In this document: piece after piece, positions 9,293-19,112 of the stretch
Position numbering within the stretch: the stretch's first letter is position 1
Layout: each line of letters opens with the position of its first letter
Origin: JALYOK01 sp963840785
Lineage (GTDB): Bacteria; Pseudomonadota; Gammaproteobacteria; Burkholderiales; JALYOK01
Length of the DNA: 64,000 nucleotides
Direction: 5' to 3'
NCBI GenBank assembly: GCA_963840785.1
Contig: CAWJAF010000002.1
Coordinates: forward strand, 1-64,000
Made by a program: the position numbers and the translations under genes
The notes under the pieces: generated by a model
Told to the model about the DNA's origin: nothing
Database searches by the model: none
What the model saw: only the letters and a program-made list of their open reading frames with translations

Positions 9293-10085
9293 CTAATCTT
9301 TCCATTTTCTGTGCGCTTCTTTCAATTGCGAAGGATCGCTTACCGATTCGTGCACTTCAAACACGCCGGTCTTGCAAGCATCCGAAATTTTGCGATCGCG
9401 GATTTTATCGATTCGGTCGAGTATTTTCGCGGCGCGATCGTTCAGCGCAAACTCATTCGCAACCTCAAGGGCGTTAAAGAGAAGAGAGATATTGGGAAGC
9501 ACTCTAAAGATCGACTCATATTCATCGCAAAGTTCGATCGGCCGATTTTCTTTGCGGTTTTAGTCGACTTGACTTCTAAGCGAAGTGCTTTGAGTTTAAA
9601 GTTCGCGGCGAAAAGCCGCAGCCTGGCTTTATCCGAATCGGATTGGGCGAGTTGTCTTCCTTGCTCAATTAGCTCATTCGCCTCGGTGGTACAACAGGCA
9701 GCGGCGCGAATATTAATAGCGTAGCGAGGATAACGTCAAAGCGCTTATGATCATTCTTTGGCAACATCTCCAATACCGTCAACGCGGCTTGTTTGGGCTA
9801 TGTGATCTTCGCGGTGTTTCAATAGCGTTAACAGCGCCAAGAAAGGGCATCTTTAGCCCATAACGGGCTGATGTGAGTATCAACCCATATCGCCCGCTCC
9901 ATTTGCGCTAAGAGCTTACGATGACCGCTTTTAATTGTTCTTTTACCATTAACCCAACGGTTGACGGTATTGCGCGAAACGCCAACTTCCTTGGCGATTG
10001 AAATTTCCGACGCGAACCCATTTGCGACCCATTTCTTAATCGTGGTTACTAACTCAAATTGCTCTTTATCTTCAGGCGAAGTCAT
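9293..10085 (-). pseudogene. HTH-domain protein, several frameshifts
   Basis: Leftward pieces join into one protein of roughly 260 residues. The first piece (9828-10085) contains a helix-turn-helix, SEISIAKEVGVSRNTVNRWVNGKR, after MTSPEDKEQFELVTTIKKWV. Later pieces in other frames are helical and protein-like: ALTVLEMLPKNDHKRFDVIL, RYAINIRAAACCTTEANELI, DSDKARLRLFAANFKLKALR and the end NALEVANEFALNDRAAKILD to AHRKWKD with a stop at 9293. At least three indels are needed (near 9835, 9720 and 9530). The helical C-terminus is unassigned. It is divergent from the cupin gene. Function: probably a DNA-binding regulator; target unknown. Confidence 0.5.
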
Positions 10086-10194
10086 TGGCGATCACCGAAA
10101 TTGCTCGTGTCACCTAAGGTAGCACCTCTCCAAAAAGCTCGCAATTCCGCCGAGAATTCATTTGTCTTTATTCTTTCGATAAAAGGAGAAAATC

Positions 10195-10643
10195 ATGAAG
10201 TTTGAAATGCCAAATCGACTCGTCCGTATTGCGACAGTTGTATGCGTATTGCTACTTTCGGCCACGTCCGCCTGTGCGCATAACGAAGCAAAACCGGATG
10301 GCGCGAAAAGCGCGCAAGATACCATCATCACGCCGCTTTGAGCAAGGAATTCGCAAACATCGCCGGGAAAGAAGGCTTGATGATCACCGTCGAGTATGCG
10401 CCTGGTGCCTCGACGCCCAAGCATCGCCACGACGCGCACGTGTTCGGGTATGTGCTTGAAGGTTCGATCATCACGCAAGCGGAAGGCGGGCAACCGGTTA
10501 CGCTGGGTCCCGGTCAAACGTTTTATGAAACCCCCTCCGACATACACGCGGTTTCTAAGAATGCAAGCGCAACCAAACCGGCCAAGTTTCTTGTGTTCCT
10601 GGTAAAGGACAAGGGCGTTCCTCCAGTTCTGCCTGCGCAGTGA
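10195..10643 (+). CDS. Exported cupin-domain protein, one frameshift
   Basis: This small secreted beta-barrel protein has a signal peptide (VRIATVVCVLLLSATSACA) and a single cupin domain with the metal-binding pattern PKHRHDAHVFGYVLEG and a second motif GPGQTFYETPSDIHAV. The ATG at 10195 has AAGGAG 8 bases upstream. The frame breaks near 10335: the first part stops at a TGA after TIITPL, and the rest (LSKEFANIAGKEGLMITVEY) reads in another frame to 10643. Similar small exported cupins occur widely with no fixed function. About 290 bases after it hold no gene that I can support. Confidence 0.78.
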
Positions 10644-10933
10644 GCATTTGCAGTTTTCCGGGCGGATGAACGTATCCGGCTGGCCCGGCGCCGGCGCATT
10701 CAACTTCGAGTGAGCCGGGAACAGACTACGCGTTTTTGCTGATTATTTTTCAATGTGGACACACTGATGTCGCTCTGCTGTTAGTGTTCCCAAGTCTTTT
10801 CAAGACTAACAGCGAACTGGCCTTGCTGAGGGCTCGTCCAACATGGTATCGACTCGATCCCGAGTGCCTATCAATTGAATCGAGCAACAAGATGAAAATA
10901 GCTGAGCAGGATGTGGCGAGGAGTGTTTGACAT

Positions 10934-12037
10934 ATGAAACGTCGTTGGATTGGGTCCACTTTGCTACTCCTGACCGTCGTCGCCATGGGTGGTGGCCTCG
11001 CCGTGTGGAAGCGCGCGTCGTTGCGGGAAGCCGACGCGGCTTCGGCGAACCAGCCCGAGGCGGCCGAGCTCGTGACGGTCTCCGTCGCGAAAAAAGTCGA
11101 ACATCGCCAGACTACAACGTCGATTGGAACGGTGTTAGCGTTGCGCTCGATTACCTTGCGTAACGAGGTTCCCGGCACGGTCCGGCAGGTCATGCTTGCG
11201 CCAGGGCAAATTGTCGATGCGGGCGCGGTGCTGGTCGGGCTCGACGTCGCCGTCGAGCGGGCCGAGCTCGGGGCGCTGCAAGCGCAGGCCACGCTCGCGC
11301 AGACGTCGCTCGAGCGCGCAGAGCGCCTGAGCCAGAACCGGTTCGTCTCCGATACGGTGGTCGATCGCGCACGCGCGGAGCGCGACATCGCGTTGGCGCA
11401 GACTGCGCGTACCAAGGCGATCATCGCCCGCAAAACCATCCGGGCCCCGTTTCGAGCGCGGGTGGGCATGGCGGACGTTCACCCCGGCCAATACCTCAAC
11501 GAGGGCACTCAGCTCACGACCTTGCAAGGTATCGATGCCGCCGCGCACGTGGACTTCACCGTCGCGCAGCAGGTCGCCGCAGGCCTGCGCGCGGGCGACA
11601 GCGTCGAAGTCTTCGTCGCCAGCGACTTGCGATCTAGCGAGGCCAAGATCGTTGCGGTCGACGCGCGTGTCGAAGCCACAACCCGCAACGCCACGGTGCG
11701 GGCGAGGATCGAGCGCGCCGCACTCGCACCGGGTGCGTCGGTGCGCGTACGTGTTCCAGTCGGTGCACCGCGCTTGGCTGTCGCCATTTCTGCGAGCGCG
11801 CTGCGCAAGGGGCCGAGTGGCGACCACGTGTTTGTACTCATACCGGACAAGGAAGGTAAGACTCGCGCCCATGTTCGGCCGGTTCAGGTCGGCGCGATGC
11901 TTGGCGACGAGGTTGTGATTCTCAATGGGCTTTCCGCTGGCGAGCAACTGGCCGCTTCGGGCTCCTTCAAACTGCGCGAGGCGATGCTAGTCACGATCGC
12001 GAGCGATCCGTCAGCGGATGCGAGCGGTGCCAAGTAA
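10934..12037 (+). CDS. RND efflux periplasmic adaptor (membrane fusion protein)
   Basis: This 367-residue adaptor joins an inner-membrane RND pump to an outer-membrane channel. It has an N-terminal membrane anchor (GSTLLLLTVVAMGGGLAVW), a lipoyl-type half motif (TLRNEVPGTVRQVMLAPGQI), a short helical hairpin (AQATLAQTSLERAERLSQNR), a second lipoyl half (TIRAPFRARVGMADVHPGQY) and a beta-barrel/membrane-proximal end. The frame is intact. Base composition is much richer in G+C than neighbouring genes, with codons ending mostly in G or C. The RND permease follows 36 bases later, so they form an operon. No outer-membrane factor or regulator is in the operon. Confidence 0.93.
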   Translation: MKRRWIGSTLLLLTVVAMGGGLAVWKRASLREADAASANQPEAAELVTVSVAKKVEHRQTTTSIGTVLALRSITLRNEVPGTVRQVMLAPGQIVDAGAVLVGLDVAVERAELGALQAQATLAQTSLERAERLSQNRFVSDTVVDRARAERDIALAQTARTKAIIARKTIRAPFRARVGMADVHPGQYLNEGTQLTTLQGIDAAAHVDFTVAQQVAAGLRAGDSVEVFVASDLRSSEAKIVAVDARVEATTRNATVRARIERAALAPGASVRVRVPVGAPRLAVAISASALRKGPSGDHVFVLIPDKEGKTRAHVRPVQVGAMLGDEVVILNGLSAGEQLAASGSFKLREAMLVTIASDPSADASGAK

Positions 12038-12073
12038 TCGGCGGCGCAACACGCACTCTAAAAAGACTTAGCC

Positions 12074-15000
12074 ATGCGCTCGTTCACCGACGTTTTCATC
12101 AGGCACCCCGTTCTCGCAATCGTCGTCAACCTCATGATGGTGATCATAGGCTGGCGTGCATTGATGGCTCTGCCTGTGCAGCAGTACCCGCAGATTGAGA
12201 GCTCGTCCGTGGTAATCACGACGGCCTATACGGGCGCCAGTGCCGAAACGGTGCGTGGGTTCTTGTCGACGCCGATCGAGCGGGTTGTGTCCGCGATCGG
12301 CGGCGTCGATCACATCGAGTCCACCAGCCGCGCCGGTGTCAGCACGGTCACGGTGCGCCTAAAACTCAACCACAGCAGCACAGCAGCGCTCGCGGAGATC
12401 ACAGCGCGCCTGCAGCAGGTACGCTCCGAGCTGCCCCAGGAAGCGGAGCCGCCCGGCGTCGAGATCGTGCGTGCCGATCGGCCATACGCAACGTTTTATC
12501 TTAGCTTCAACTCGAGCGAGCGCGGTGTGCCGGCGATCACCGATTGGCTGGTACGCACCGTGCAACCGCAGTTCAATACGATTGAGGGTGTGCAGCGCGT
12601 AACGAGCACCGAGGGCGGTCAGCCGATCGCGATGCGCGTCTGGATCGACCCCGATCGTCTGGCCGCGCTCAATCTGACGCCAGGCGATGTGCAAGCGGCG
12701 CTCCAGCGCAACAACTATCTGGCTGCAGTTGGCCAGACCAAGGGAAATCAGGTGCAGATCAACCTGTTGGCTAACACCGATTTGCGCTCGGTTGACGAGT
12801 TCGCGGACCTCATTGTCGCCGACCGTGGCGGCGCGATGGTTCGCCTCAAGGATGTCGCACGGGTCGAACTGGGCGCCGAGGAGGCAAACCTGGTCGCGAG
12901 GTACAACAAAACGGAAAGTGTCTACCTCGGGGTATGGACCGTTGTCGGTTCGAACGAGCTGAAGGTTGCAGACCGACTTCGCGATGCGATGGAGCGCCTG
13001 CGGCCCACGCTGCCGAAGGACATGGAGATGCGTCTGGTGTGGGACGGCACGATGTTCATGCGCAACGCGCTGGAAGAGATTTCCAAGACGCTCGTCGAGA
13101 CGGTACTGATCGTTGGCCTTTCAGTATTCCTCTTCATGGGATCGCTGCGCACCGCGCTGGTACCACTCATCGCGATGCCGGTATCGCTGATCGGCGCCGC
13201 GATCGTCATGTATGCACTCGGCTTCAGCCTGAATCTGCTGACGATGCTCGCGCTCGTTCTATCGGTGGGCCTGGTTGTCGACGATGCGATCGTGGTTGTC
13301 GAGAACGTAGAGCGGCATGTGCGCGAGGGTAAGTCGCGCATCGACGCGGCGCTCATCGGGGCGCGAGAGCTGATCGGACCCATCATTGCCATGACGATTA
13401 CGCTCGCGGTGGTGTATGCGCCCATCGGCTTTCAAGGCGGCCTGACGGGCTCGCTGTTTCTGGAATTCGCGATCACGCTGGCCGCCGCCGTGATTGTGTC
13501 GGGCATCGTCGCAGTCACGCTCTCGCCGGTCATGAGCTCGCGCTTCGTGCACGAGCACGGTAAGGAAGGCCGGCTGACGAAGATCGTCAACCGCGGTTTC
13601 GAGGCGGTGCGGCGCACCTACGCGCGGCTGCTCGACGGGGCGTTCGGGATGCGTGCCGGCATTGTCGCCGCGGCGTTGCTGATCATGGCCGCGGCGTGGC
13701 CGCTGTATCTGTTCTCCCGGCAGGAGCTCGCGCCGATCGAAGACCAGAGCCACATCAGTCTGTATTACGAGGCCTCGCCCGATGCCTCGCTCGAAGCGGT
13801 CAAGCGCGACTCATTGAAGCTGGTCGATGCCGTCACTTCGTTCCCCGAGACTGAATACATGTGGTCGCTCAGCGCTGCCTGGGGCGGCTACGGCGGCCTC
13901 GTCACGAAGGACTGGAAGGAACGCAAGCGCTCCACCGAGCAGATTCTGGGTGAACTCTATGGCGCGGTGTCGCAAGTGCCCGGCGTGCGCGTGTATCCCC
14001 GCTTGGATCCGCCGCTACCCACACCGGGCCAGTACGACGTCGAGCTGGTATTACAGAGCGACGCGCCACCCGAGCAGATGCTCGAGACGACTGCGGCGGT
14101 ACTCGATGCCGGCTGGAAGAGCGGTAAGTTCCTCTACGTTGATACCGACCTAAAGATCGATCTGCCGGAGGCACGCGTCGTGCTCGACCGCGAGAAAATT
14201 GCCGACCTCGGGCTCGATCTCACGGACATAGGCCGCGAGATCGGCACGCTGCTGGGAGGCGATTATGTGAATCGGTTTAACTTCTTCGACCGCAGCTACA
14301 AGGTGATCCCGCAGATCGGCGAGGCAGGCAGGGCAACGCTGGAGCCGCTGCTCGACCTCAAGATCAAGACGCCGGAAGGTCAACTCGTTCCGATATCGAC
14401 CTTCACACGCATCGAGACGAGCACGGCGCCGCGCACCCTAAACCGCTTCCAGCAACGCAACGCGGTGCGGGTTTTCGGCGGCGTCAATCCGGGCGTTACG
14501 AAGGAAGAAGGGTTACGCGTGCTCGAGGCTGCCGCATTGGTGGCGGGCGGTTCGGCCGTTACGCTCGACCACGCTGGAGAGTCGCGTCAAATTCGCCGCG
14601 AAGGCGCAGCGCTCACTCTCACGCTCGCTTTCTCGGTGGTGCTCATCTATCTGGTGCTCGCGGCGCAGTTCCACAGCTTTCGCGATCCGCTGATCGTGCT
14701 GCTCGGTTCCGTTCCGCTCGCGATCTCCGGCGCGTTGCTGTTCAGCTTCCTGGACCTGACAACAATCAATATTTACTCGCAGGTGGGGCTGATCACACTA
14801 GTGGGGCTTATCGCAAAGAACGGGATACTCATCGTCCAGTTCGCTAACACGCAGCAGGCGCTCGGCCTCTCAAGGAAAGCGGCGGTGCGCGAGGCAGCGT
14901 TAACGCGGCTTCGGCCCGTGCTCATGACCTCGGCGGCGATGGTCTTCGGTCAACTCCCTTTAGTGTTCGTTTCCGGTCCGGGCGCCGCGGCGCGCAACAG

Positions 15001-15160
15001 TATCGGGGTGGTGCTGGTGGCGGGAATGATCATTGGCACGTTGTTCACCCTGTTTGTCGTACCGGTGTTCTATTCGCTGCTGGCAGCCGAACATCGGCCA
15101 AGCGAGCGGACCGAACACCAGCCACAAACGCCCGAGCGGCCCGACTCGGTTGTAGTTTAA
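12074..15160 (+). CDS. RND multidrug efflux permease (HAE1-type)
   Basis: This 1,028-residue inner-membrane antiporter has 12 membrane segments and two large periplasmic loops. Family motifs are clear: an N-terminal FIRHPVLAIVVNLMMVIIGW, the pore-domain start YPQIESSSVVITTAYTGASA, the TM4 proton-relay pair D403-D404 in GLVVDDAIVVVENVERH, and the TM10 lysine K915 in LVGLIAKNGILIVQFAN. Length is normal and the frame is intact. It is likely to export drugs, dyes or other amphiphiles; the substrate is not readable. With the adaptor it forms a GC-rich block unlike the rest of the window, which suggests acquisition from another genome. Confidence 0.95.
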   Translation: MRSFTDVFIRHPVLAIVVNLMMVIIGWRALMALPVQQYPQIESSSVVITTAYTGASAETVRGFLSTPIERVVSAIGGVDHIESTSRAGVSTVTVRLKLNHSSTAALAEITARLQQVRSELPQEAEPPGVEIVRADRPYATFYLSFNSSERGVPAITDWLVRTVQPQFNTIEGVQRVTSTEGGQPIAMRVWIDPDRLAALNLTPGDVQAALQRNNYLAAVGQTKGNQVQINLLANTDLRSVDEFADLIVADRGGAMVRLKDVARVELGAEEANLVARYNKTESVYLGVWTVVGSNELKVADRLRDAMERLRPTLPKDMEMRLVWDGTMFMRNALEEISKTLVETVLIVGLSVFLFMGSLRTALVPLIAMPVSLIGAAIVMYALGFSLNLLTMLALVLSVGLVVDDAIVVVENVERHVREGKSRIDAALIGARELIGPIIAMTITLAVVYAPIGFQGGLTGSLFLEFAITLAAAVIVSGIVAVTLSPVMSSRFVHEHGKEGRLTKIVNRGFEAVRRTYARLLDGAFGMRAGIVAAALLIMAAAWPLYLFSRQELAPIEDQSHISLYYEASPDASLEAVKRDSLKLVDAVTSFPETEYMWSLSAAWGGYGGLVTKDWKERKRSTEQILGELYGAVSQVPGVRVYPRLDPPLPTPGQYDVELVLQSDAPPEQMLETTAAVLDAGWKSGKFLYVDTDLKIDLPEARVVLDREKIADLGLDLTDIGREIGTLLGGDYVNRFNFFDRSYKVIPQIGEAGRATLEPLLDLKIKTPEGQLVPISTFTRIETSTAPRTLNRFQQRNAVRVFGGVNPGVTKEEGLRVLEAAALVAGGSAVTLDHAGESRQIRREGAALTLTLAFSVVLIYLVLAAQFHSFRDPLIVLLGSVPLAISGALLFSFLDLTTINIYSQVGLITLVGLIAKNGILIVQFANTQQALGLSRKAAVREAALTRLRPVLMTSAAMVFGQLPLVFVSGPGAAARNSIGVVLVAGMIIGTLFTLFVVPVFYSLLAAEHRPSERTEHQPQTPERPDSVVV

Positions 15161-15261
15161 GGCTGGGCGGCGTGCTTAGAAAATGCTACCAGGTTGGGGC
15201 TAAAATTATCGGGTGGCCAGCAGCCGCGCCGCGCTTGCTCGGTGGCGCGGCATGCCTGGAG

Positions 15262-15290
15262 AGCCACTATTTATGCGGATCTTCAGGCAT
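15262..15290. repeat. Interspersed repeat, copy A
   Basis: The core AGCCACTATTTATGCGGATC followed by TTCAGGCAT matches copies near 25458, 37926/37966 and 51947. It lies in the gap after the RND permease. See the finding on this repeat family. Confidence 0.5.
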
Positions 15291-15348
15291 CCACCGGCAA
15301 GTTAGGGTGCGGCACGAACCCCAACATCACTTAAGTCTGAAAACGAAA

Positions 15349-15377
15349 ACGCCCTCACGAATAATCCGCGAGGGCGT
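15349..15377. terminator. Bidirectional hairpin terminator
   Basis: ACGCCCTC (15349-15356) and GAGGGCGT (15370-15377) form an 8-bp perfect stem with a 13-base loop. An A-rich tract on the left and GATTTAAAG on the right allow it to serve the efflux operon or the leftward small gene ending at 15402. Confidence 0.6.
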
Positions 15378-15401
15378 GATTTAAAGCCAGTTAAACAACG
15401 C

Positions 15402-15672
15402 TTACTTCTTCTTCATGCTCATTTGCTTGAAATTCTCTTCCGCTTTCATCAGCATTTTTGCTTGATCGTCCATGAACATTTGCTTCGGTTTGTCGCCGCT
15501 GAAGCAATACATTTTTTCGCCGATCATCATGTTGATAGAGCAATCAGTTGGTACTTCTTTGCCCATCGCCAAACCGGTCGCGCACATATCGCCGAATTCG
15601 CTTTTGCCTGCGAAGCTGGCGGTTGCGATGAGTAATTAAGCAGGCTCCGAGAATTGTTTTGCTGAGTTTCAT
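15402..15672 (-). CDS. Small exported protein, YHS-like, one frameshift
   Basis: This is a secreted protein of about 90 residues. The ATG at 15672 gives a signal peptide MKLSKTILGACLIT; after a one-base shift near 15630 the mature part reads FAGKSEFGDMCATGLAMGKE, then VPTDCSINMMIGEKMYCFSG and DDQAKMLMKAEENFKQMSMKKK. The pattern Cys ... Y-C-F-S-G ... M-K-A-E-E-N-F resembles a divergent YHS metal-binding domain, but this is a guess by eye. The mature part has three cysteines and is rich in methionine, which would suit a copper or haem-iron role. No operon partner is evident. Confidence 0.6.
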
Positions 15673-15699
15673 TTGAGTTCCTTTTGTAAAAATTAAGAT

Positions 15700-16846
15700 T
15701 TAATTTGCAACCAGTCCATTGGCGCCGGGCGCGAGTCCGCCGACATTGTTGATCGGCGTAAGGCTGCCGTTAGCTTCAACGCGATAACCATTCACTGTAC
15801 CGATACCGCCATTCAATACGTACAGGAACTGACTGCTCTTTGACAACGCTGCATCGATCGGCCCGGAACCCGCGCCAGTAATGGCGGTCAGGCCATCGCC
15901 CAATAGCGTTAATTTGCCATCCTTAGCAACACGATAGCCGGAAACCGATCCGCTTGCGGTATTGGTGGTGTAGGCATAACGGCCATTCTTCGTGACGACC
16001 ACCCAGCATGCGGCGCTTTGGTTATCCTTCACCGACGGACTGATGACGTTGATGTTGTTGCTCTCGTCCGATAACGTCATAGGAAGATAACGCGGCTTGA
16101 TTCGGTGCGCCGCCAAAGGCTTCCGACACGATCAAATGGCCGCGCTTATCGAAAGCGAAACCGAACGGCGTGACGCCGTTGGAATCGCGCACGGCGGGCC
16201 CGTTTGCGAATGCCGTCTTCGACAGCGTAGATGTCGATTTTGTTGGTGGCTTTTTCTGTGACCACGAGCGCATCACCGTCCGGCGTGAATTGAATTTGTG
16301 CCGGGCCCGTCGCTGCTGCGCTTAAGGGCCTAGTGGAATTGGCGATCGGCGTGAGCTTGCCCCACTCACCGATGGTAAAGCCGGTAATGTTGTTCGTGCC
16401 GCCGCCATTCAGTACATACAGCAAATCGCCGTGAATCGTTAAACTCACCGGGCGCATTCCACCGCGAGGATAACTTTATCGGTCAACGTGAGATTGCCGC
16501 GACGCACCGAGAACACGGAAATTTCATTGCTTCCCGCGTTCACGGCAAATAGCCAGCGGCCATTTTTTGTCAGAACCAAACCACCCTGATTGCCCAGACC
16601 GCCGCCGGTGCCCAAGCCATTGGTCGCCGTTCGACCGGCGGCCGACAGGCTGCCGTTCGCGCGCGCGTTATAGATCACGATTTCGTTGCCGGCGACGGCA
16701 TTGGTCGCCGTATAAACGCGACCGCGGCGATAGTCGTCGTGATCTGCGCGCGCATTGCCGATAGCGCTCACGCCGGTTAAGGCAACAATGCCGGCACAAG
16801 CCGCGTTGAGTAGAAAACTTCTCCGATTGAATTTAAGATGCGTCAT
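15700..16846 (-). pseudogene. Tat-exported beta-propeller (lactonase-like) protein, frameshifted
   Basis: The reconstructed protein of about 380 residues has a twin-arginine signal (FNRRSFLLNAACAGIVALTG) and then seven or so beta-propeller blades. Repeats such as GRVYTATNAVAGNEIVIYNA, KNGRWLFAVNAGSNEISVFS, DLLYVLNGGGTNNITGFTIG, KNGRYAYTTNTASGSVSGYR and SQFLYVLNGGIGTVNGYRVE are typical of the 6-phosphogluconolactonase/beta-propeller family. Frame changes are needed near 16455, 16205 and 16085. Such proteins are periplasmic or secreted; an enzyme function is unproven. It is divergent from a TetR gene, with a perfect palindrome (16865-16878) 18 bases before its start, so TetR control is likely. 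Confidence 0.75.
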
Positions 16847-16864
16847 AGTCGTTTGTCTCCAGGA

Positions 16865-16878
16865 AAGTAAATTTACTT
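16865..16878. promoter_or_regulatory. Palindrome, candidate TetR operator 1
   Basis: AAGTAAATTTACTT is a perfect 14-bp palindrome just upstream of the leftward beta-propeller start. A near match lies at 17034-17045 before the TetR gene. The gap between them is very A+T rich and is likely to hold both promoters. Confidence 0.6.
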
Positions 16879-17033
16879 ACACTTGCCGGAGCGGCAAGCG
16901 GGCTGAATGGGATCATCATGCGAATGATGTTCCTGTGAGGTAGTCGCAAGAATGAAGGAAATTCTGACAGAAATAAAATTAGATTTATTTTATTTAGATT
17001 GATATTAAACGATATTTTATTTATTATAAATAA

Positions 17034-17045
17034 GTAAATATTTAC
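17034..17045. promoter_or_regulatory. Palindrome, candidate TetR operator 2
   Basis: GTAAATATTTAC is a perfect 12-bp palindrome 12 bases before the TetR start codon. It shares GTAAAT/ATTTAC half-sites with the site at 16865, spaced two bases wider. Autoregulation is inferred. Confidence 0.6.
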
Positions 17046-17057
17046 ATATAATTAATT

Positions 17058-17644
17058 ATGGGACGCCACGCAAAGATCAGCCGTGACTCTGATTACCGCT
17101 TCTGCCATTCGCTTGGTGGTCGAGGGTGGTGCGCGCAATGCGACGATCAAAGCGATTTCCGCGCAAATGGATGTGAACGAAGCGGCGTTATATCGCCATT
17201 TCAAAAGTAAAGAAGAAATTTTATCGAGCGCGTATGTCGCGATTGTCGAGCAGATGGCGCAGCAAAAGCGTCATCTCGCGAAAAGCACCATGCCGTTTGC
17301 CGGATCTGGTGCGTGAATGGATCAAGCTCACTTACGATTTCTACGACAGCAATCCCGACGCGTTTGCTTACGTGTTGCTGTTGCCGCCGAGTTCGATTGC
17401 GAACGCAGATGTTTCGCGCGTGCAGGGAAAGTTATTCATGTCACTGCTGCGGCGCGCGCTGCGCAATGGCGAGATCGCGCCCATGCTGCCGATGCTTGCT
17501 TACAGCCATTTTTCCGGCATTATGCTGAGCATTCCTCGGCTCATCCACGAGGGAACATTGCGCGGTCCGGCGCGTGCCTATATGGACGATGCGGTGAGCG
17601 CAGTGCTGCGTGCGCTTGATGTTAAATTGCTGCCGCCGAGCTAG
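17058..17644 (+). pseudogene. TetR-family regulator, two frameshifts
   Basis: The reconstructed protein has about 195 residues. The N-terminal helix-turn-helix reads LITASAIRLVVEGGARNATI then AISAQMDVNEAALYRHFKSKEE, the classic TetR pattern. The C-terminal helical ligand domain follows (VREWIKLTYDFYDSNPDAFA to AVLRALDVKLLPPS). The ATG at 17058 (MGRHAKISRD) needs a one-base gain near 17080 to join the helix-turn-helix frame, and another shift near 17295 at a T-run to reach the C-terminal half. It is divergent from the beta-propeller gene across two matching palindromes. Confidence 0.8.
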
Positions 17645-17685
17645 TTTTGCGGTAAGGTGGTGTTTTGGGAAAGTGGGAAACAGAA

Positions 17686-18231
17686 ATGAAGAAACAAATT
17701 TTGATCGCGCTGATTGTCGACTTTGCTCGGCGCGTGTTCGTCGCAACAAAAACGCCCCATGAACGAAATGGCTGGGGATTGCGGCGACTATCAATGGAAT
17801 ATGCAACGCGAGCTAGCTATCGCCGATGGTGAGGCGATTCCGGCAGCGGTCTATATAGAGCCGGACGACGCGGCGGCGCCAGTGGAGATTGACCGCAAGC
17901 TTGCGCTTAAGTTATTTCCGACCAACGATGTGCGCTTTCCTAGTCGAGCCTGAACGGCGCGGTAAGAAAGCGGAGGAATTCGCTGGCATCGCCAAAGTAC
18001 GTGTACCGCAGGACGGTACCTATCGATTTTCGACGGTGATTCCCTATTGGGTCGAGATCGTTACTGCTCGACGGTAAACGCGTGAAATCAAATAAATTCG
18101 AAATGCAATCGCAATGCAAAAAATTATTCAAGAGCGCAGCGTTTCCCCTCAAGGCCAACACCGATTATTGGTTGCAGATGAGCGCAAGTCGCAACAAAGA
18201 AACGGCGATTATTGTCACCAAAGAACCGTAA
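17686..18231 (+). pseudogene. Lipoprotein of unknown function, frameshifted
   Basis: MKKQILIALIV, then in the next frame TLLGACSSQQKR, gives a lipoprotein signal with an LLGAC lipobox. The mature part reads MNEMAGDCGDYQWNMQRELA, KLALKLFPTNDVRF, AGIAKVRVPQDGTYRFSTVI, KSNKFEMQSQCKKLFKSAAF and NTDYWLQMSASRNKETAIIV. Total length is about 178 residues. Frame changes are needed near 17705, 17938 and 18058. The pattern of a beta-rich tail that ends TDYWLQMSASRNKETAIIVTKEP suggests a small extracytoplasmic beta-sandwich, but I do not recognise the family. It starts 42 bases after the TetR gene. Confidence 0.6.
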
Positions 18232-18369
18232 AAATTAGCGGCGCCTGGAACGCCTCTTGGATGCCGGGCTTCAGGCCGGTAGCCGGAAGGGTGGAGCAAA
18301 TACCGAAGGGACGGATCCATCATCTTGAAATAAAGACGGCGAACCGCCGTTCGCTACCTTAGGAATTTG

Positions 18370-19021
18370 ATGTATCCATCGCGGTCCCTCAAGCTGGAAG
18401 ACTGCACCGGAAACGGTGCGGGTACGGAGCTTTTCATCGTCGAGGGCGATTCTGCCGCGAGCATCGTTTGCCGCGTTCGCGATGAGCGTTTTCAGGCGGT
18501 ATTGCCGATGCAAGGAAAGCCGCTCAACGCCTATCGCGCGACGCCGAAGAAAGTCGTAACTAATCCGTGGTTCGCCGCGTTGACCGACGCAATAGGCACT
18601 GGGATCGGTGACGACTTTGCGTTAAAAAAAATTCGTTTCGCGCGCATCGTGCTGCTGATGGATCCGGACGCCGACGGCATTCACTGTGGGGCGTTGCTGC
18701 TGATGTTTTTCTATCGCTGGATGCGGCCATTGCTCGAAGCTGGCCACATCGCGATGGCGCGCGCGCCGCTCGCGACGATTCGCACCGCGAGTGCGTCGAT
18801 TCATGTTCGCTCCGGAAGCGGAATATCGCAATCAATTGGAGCGCTTGCGCAGTGAAGGAATTGCGCCTACAGAAACTATGCGCTATCGCGGCTTAGCCGG
18901 GACGAATCTTGAAGTTTTGGCGCAGACCTGCATCGATCCGGCGAGCCGGGTGTTGGCGACTGTTAACATCGCCGATGCCGAAGCGGCGATAAAAATTTTC
19001 AGCGGAGGCCAACGATTGTAA
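18370..19021 (+). CDS. Stand-alone TOPRIM protein related to GyrB/ParE, one frameshift
   Basis: The protein (about 215 residues) matches the TOPRIM part of the B subunit of type II topoisomerases: GTELFIVEGDSAAS (acidic motif), VLPMQGKPLNA, TDAIGTGIGDDFALKKIRFA and LLMDPDADGIHCGALLLMFF (the D-x-D metal site), then FFYRWMRPLLEAGHIAMARAPL. The ATPase and transducer domains are missing entirely. The start at 18370 has AGGA 6 bases upstream, so this is a complete small gene rather than a broken gyrB. A frameshift near 18785 leads into APEAEYRNQLERLRSEGIAP to the stop. Short TOPRIM-only relatives are annotated in other proteobacteria; their role is unclear. Confidence 0.78.
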
Positions 19022-19112
19022 GCACCTAGCCACGAGGCGCTCTGCTATTGCCTCCTGGCATAGGGTGCCTGAAGAGTGCTCTATTGGTGAGGCTTTGCAG
19101 ACATTCTGCTAA

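Noticed and set aside
11135..11947. A 270-codon leftward frame inside the efflux adaptor gene
   Set aside because: It is a typical antisense shadow in GC-rich coding sequence; the rightward adaptor has all its motifs.
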